Shown here: in pieces, positions 31,660 to 33,520 of the stretch | Numbering within the stretch: the stretch's first letter is position 1 | How the letters are laid out: each line of letters begins with the position of its first letter | Virus record (IMG/VR): IMGVR_UViG_3300017991_000270 | Span: 1-33,520 of that record | Origin: a virus | DNA length: 33,520 bases | Reading direction: 5' to 3' (one strand) | The notes under the pieces: generated by a model | Database searches by the model: none | What the model was told of the DNA's origin: nothing | Seen by the model: the letters and a program-made list of their open reading frames with translations, nothing else | Program-made: the position numbers and the translations under genes

Positions 31660-33520
31660 GAGGCCCCCACGGCATACTCGCCGTCAAGAGGGCACAGGAT
31701 GTTGAGGCGCTTGCCCGCCTCCTTGATTGACCATGGGATCAATCTTCCCACCTCCTCGGCAATCTCGGGGCGGGTCTCAAGCTGGAACTCGTCGTGGGCG
31801 TTCAGCATGTAGGCGAAGTCCTTGCCCCACTTCCAGCCCCGCTCACGCAGGGCGTGCTCATGCAGGACCAGCGCCAGCTTCATGACGATGGCCCCGGAGC
31901 CCTGCAGCAGGGTGTTAAGCGCGGCGTGTTGAGAGCGCACCGGGGCATAGCGCCCGTCGGGCAGGGGCAGCCGCTTCTGGCTGCTGGCCTGCTCCTGACA
32001 CCACTCGATCAGCTTGCCAAGGGCCGGAATGTTGCGCTTGACCCGGGCCTTGAAGGTCGCGCCGATGTTGGCACGGTTGCGAGAACCGTACGTCGCGCGC
32101 TGTTCCTTGCTGAGCGACTGGTGGTCAGCGATCGTCTCGCCCAGCTTGTAGTCTCCGGCACCGTAGACCCAGGCGTAGAACGTCTCCTTGCACTGGGGGC
32201 GTGTCAGGAGACCACCGGCCTGCATGTTCATGGTGTGGACATCTCCGTCCACCACCTGTCGGGCGTACTCGCCGCCGTCCCACCGGGCCAGCGCGTGGCC
32301 CAGCATGCGCAGCTCCAGGCCGCTGGCGTCACCGCCGACCATGAGCCACCCCGGGCGAGGCTTCCACAGTGAACGGCACTCCCAGCCATACCGGCCAGCG
32401 TAGCCCATGAGGGGCCCGTCGGGCCCATTCTGGACCTTGGGACAGGCGGTCTGGTTGGGCTGCGAGTGGGTCATGCGACCCGTCGCAGCGCCGCAGGTGT
32501 TGATGTACGGGTGGATGCGGCCCGGGGTGCGGCTGTGCCGAGCTCGGGTCACCCAGTCCTCCAAGTGCTGGAGGCGCTTGCCTGCCAGCTGGTAACGCAG
32601 GAGCAGCGCCGCCTCGGGGAAGTCGAGACTCATCAGCACGTCCTCGGTCACGGAGGCGTTGCCCGCATCGGTGCGAGGCGCCACCCACCCGTACTTCTGG
32701 TGCAGGCGGTCCGCAATCTGATTGGACGATCCGGGATTGAACGGATGCTCCTTGGTGCGGTGCGGGCCCTTGACGAGGAAGGGGGCAAGGTCCTTGTCCA
32801 CCTCCTTCTTGGTCTCATACAACGCACCATCCGGTCCTTGCCACCACCGGGCGCGCATGGTCTCCACACGGGGTGGGAAGACGGCTTGCAGCTGGTCGTA
32901 ACACTCGGCCTGCTCCAGCACCAGCTGCTCGATCAGGCGCTCCCCGGCATCGACATCGATCGAAACCCCATTGTCCATCTGCTGGGCGAGGATGCGGGAG
33001 ACCCGATGCTCCAGCTTGAGGGCGGGGAGAAACTCGGCCGCCTTGGGCTGGACGAACTCGTACACGGCCGTGCTGGCCGCCACGTCCCGAACGCAGTAGT
33101 CCTCCATCTCCTGCGTCCACTCGTCCCACGTCCCGGTGTACTCACCCTTGGTGGTTCGGCCCGCCGCCTTGGCCAGCGCATCGAGGGAGTTGCCACCGTG
33201 CGGGTGGTTCTTGCGGTCGGGCCAGAGCAGGCGAGCGGCCACGAGGGTGTCGTACACCGTGCCGGTGATGTCGCCACCATACAGGCGGCGCAACACGGTG
33301 AGGTCGTACTGGATGATGTTGTGTCCGATGATGAGGTCGGCGGCGCACAAGCGCTTCCACCCCTCGGCAATAGTGTCCTCGGAGTCGTTGCGCCGGTAGA
33401 CCGTCGTCTCTCCATCGGGGTAGGATCGGACCACCAAGAGGTGGACCTTGCGGCACTCGGGGAGCGGCCGACCCTTGCGGTCAAGGGTCAGCTCGCTCAG
33501 GCCGTCGGCCTCGATGTCGA
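31641..33520 (-). CDS. DNA polymerase, family A (T7 gp5-like), partial at right edge
   Basis: The frame is open to the right edge (first whole codon at 33518) and shows 625 residues; T7 has 704, and its start lies only a few residues before the exonuclease I motif. DIEADGL at the edge is Exo I, IGHNIIQYD is Exo II and YCVRDVAAS is Exo III, so proofreading seems intact. The polymerase domain has motif A (GGDASGLELRMLGH), motif B (KETFYAWVYGAGDYKLG) and motif C (AHDEFQLE). The C terminus ends in His, as in T7. The residue aligned with E. coli Pol I Phe762 is Tyr (codon 32175-32177), as in T7. It copies the genome, in T7 with host thioredoxin. Confidence 0.97.
   Translation of the reverse strand, partial: DIEADGLSELTLDRKGRPLPECRKVHLLVVRSYPDGETTVYRRNDSEDTIAEGWKRLCAADLIIGHNIIQYDLTVLRRLYGGDITGTVYDTLVAARLLWPDRKNHPHGGNSLDALAKAAGRTTKGEYTGTWDEWTQEMEDYCVRDVAASTAVYEFVQPKAAEFLPALKLEHRVSRILAQQMDNGVSIDVDAGERLIEQLVLEQAECYDQLQAVFPPRVETMRARWWQGPDGALYETKKEVDKDLAPFLVKGPHRTKEHPFNPGSSNQIADRLHQKYGWVAPRTDAGNASVTEDVLMSLDFPEAALLLRYQLAGKRLQHLEDWVTRARHSRTPGRIHPYINTCGAATGRMTHSQPNQTACPKVQNGPDGPLMGYAGRYGWECRSLWKPRPGWLMVGGDASGLELRMLGHALARWDGGEYARQVVDGDVHTMNMQAGGLLTRPQCKETFYAWVYGAGDYKLGETIADHQSLSKEQRATYGSRNRANIGATFKARVKRNIPALGKLIEWCQEQASSQKRLPLPDGRYAPVRSQHAALNTLLQGSGAIVMKLALVLHEHALRERGWKWGKDFAYMLNAHDEFQLETRPEIAEEVGRLIPWSIKEAGKRLNILCPLDGEYAVGASWADTH

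Overview
The window is most of the genome of a lytic, T7-like podovirus (Autographiviridae-type gene order). The DNA is GC-rich and almost every gene lies on the minus strand, so transcription runs from right to left. The recognisable order in that direction is DNA polymerase A, dNMP kinase, 5'-3' exonuclease, portal, scaffold, capsid, tail tube A and B, three internal virion proteins, tail fibre, two small membrane proteins, and small and large terminase. This matches T7 genes 5, 6, 8, 9, 10, 11, 12, 14, 15, 16, 17, 18 and 19. Several small accessory proteins resemble those seen in marine T7-like phages from memory. A high-GC proteobacterial host, possibly marine, is a reasonable guess but is not proven by the sequence. 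No RNA polymerase gene is visible; it could lie beyond either edge.

Layout from right to left. Positions 33520-29986 carry DNA metabolism. Positions 29993-28960 carry three small genes, one with a possible permuted papain-like (NlpC/P60-type) His/Cys pair. Positions 28960-25253 hold portal, scaffold, a non-coding island with a degenerate tRNA-like element and hairpins, and the major capsid protein. A strong UUCG-capped terminator (24596-24623) separates the head genes from the tail genes. Positions 24579-10126 carry tail tube, internal core and fibre. Positions 10114-7463 carry candidate lysis and packaging genes. Positions 7463-3989 hold seven further late genes, including a LamG-type lectin-like protein with a calcium-loop motif. 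Neighbouring genes are tightly coupled, usually by TGATG, TAATG or ATGA stop/start overlaps.

Positions 3988 to about 1856 are mostly non-coding and are the most unusual part of the window. They contain about 30 copies of a short motif, GTCC(G/C)ATAAC, partly as a 15-bp tandem array. They also contain four copies of a GC-rich 16-bp imperfect palindrome in opposed pairs, two tandem 57-bp copies, and a perfect 11-bp hairpin. A single small Cys-rich gene sits between the two repeat clusters. This region lies between the last late gene and a run of short genes (1855 to 1), so it occupies the place where a T7-like genome has its ends (terminal repeat and concatemer junction). I infer that the window joins the late end of the genome to its early end.

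Positions 1855-1 carry at least six small minus-strand genes with good Shine-Dalgarno sites. They include a 36-residue membrane peptide and, after a hairpin-rich 54-bp tandem repeat, a gene that runs off the left edge. Their functions are unknown; by position they may be early, host-takeover type genes.
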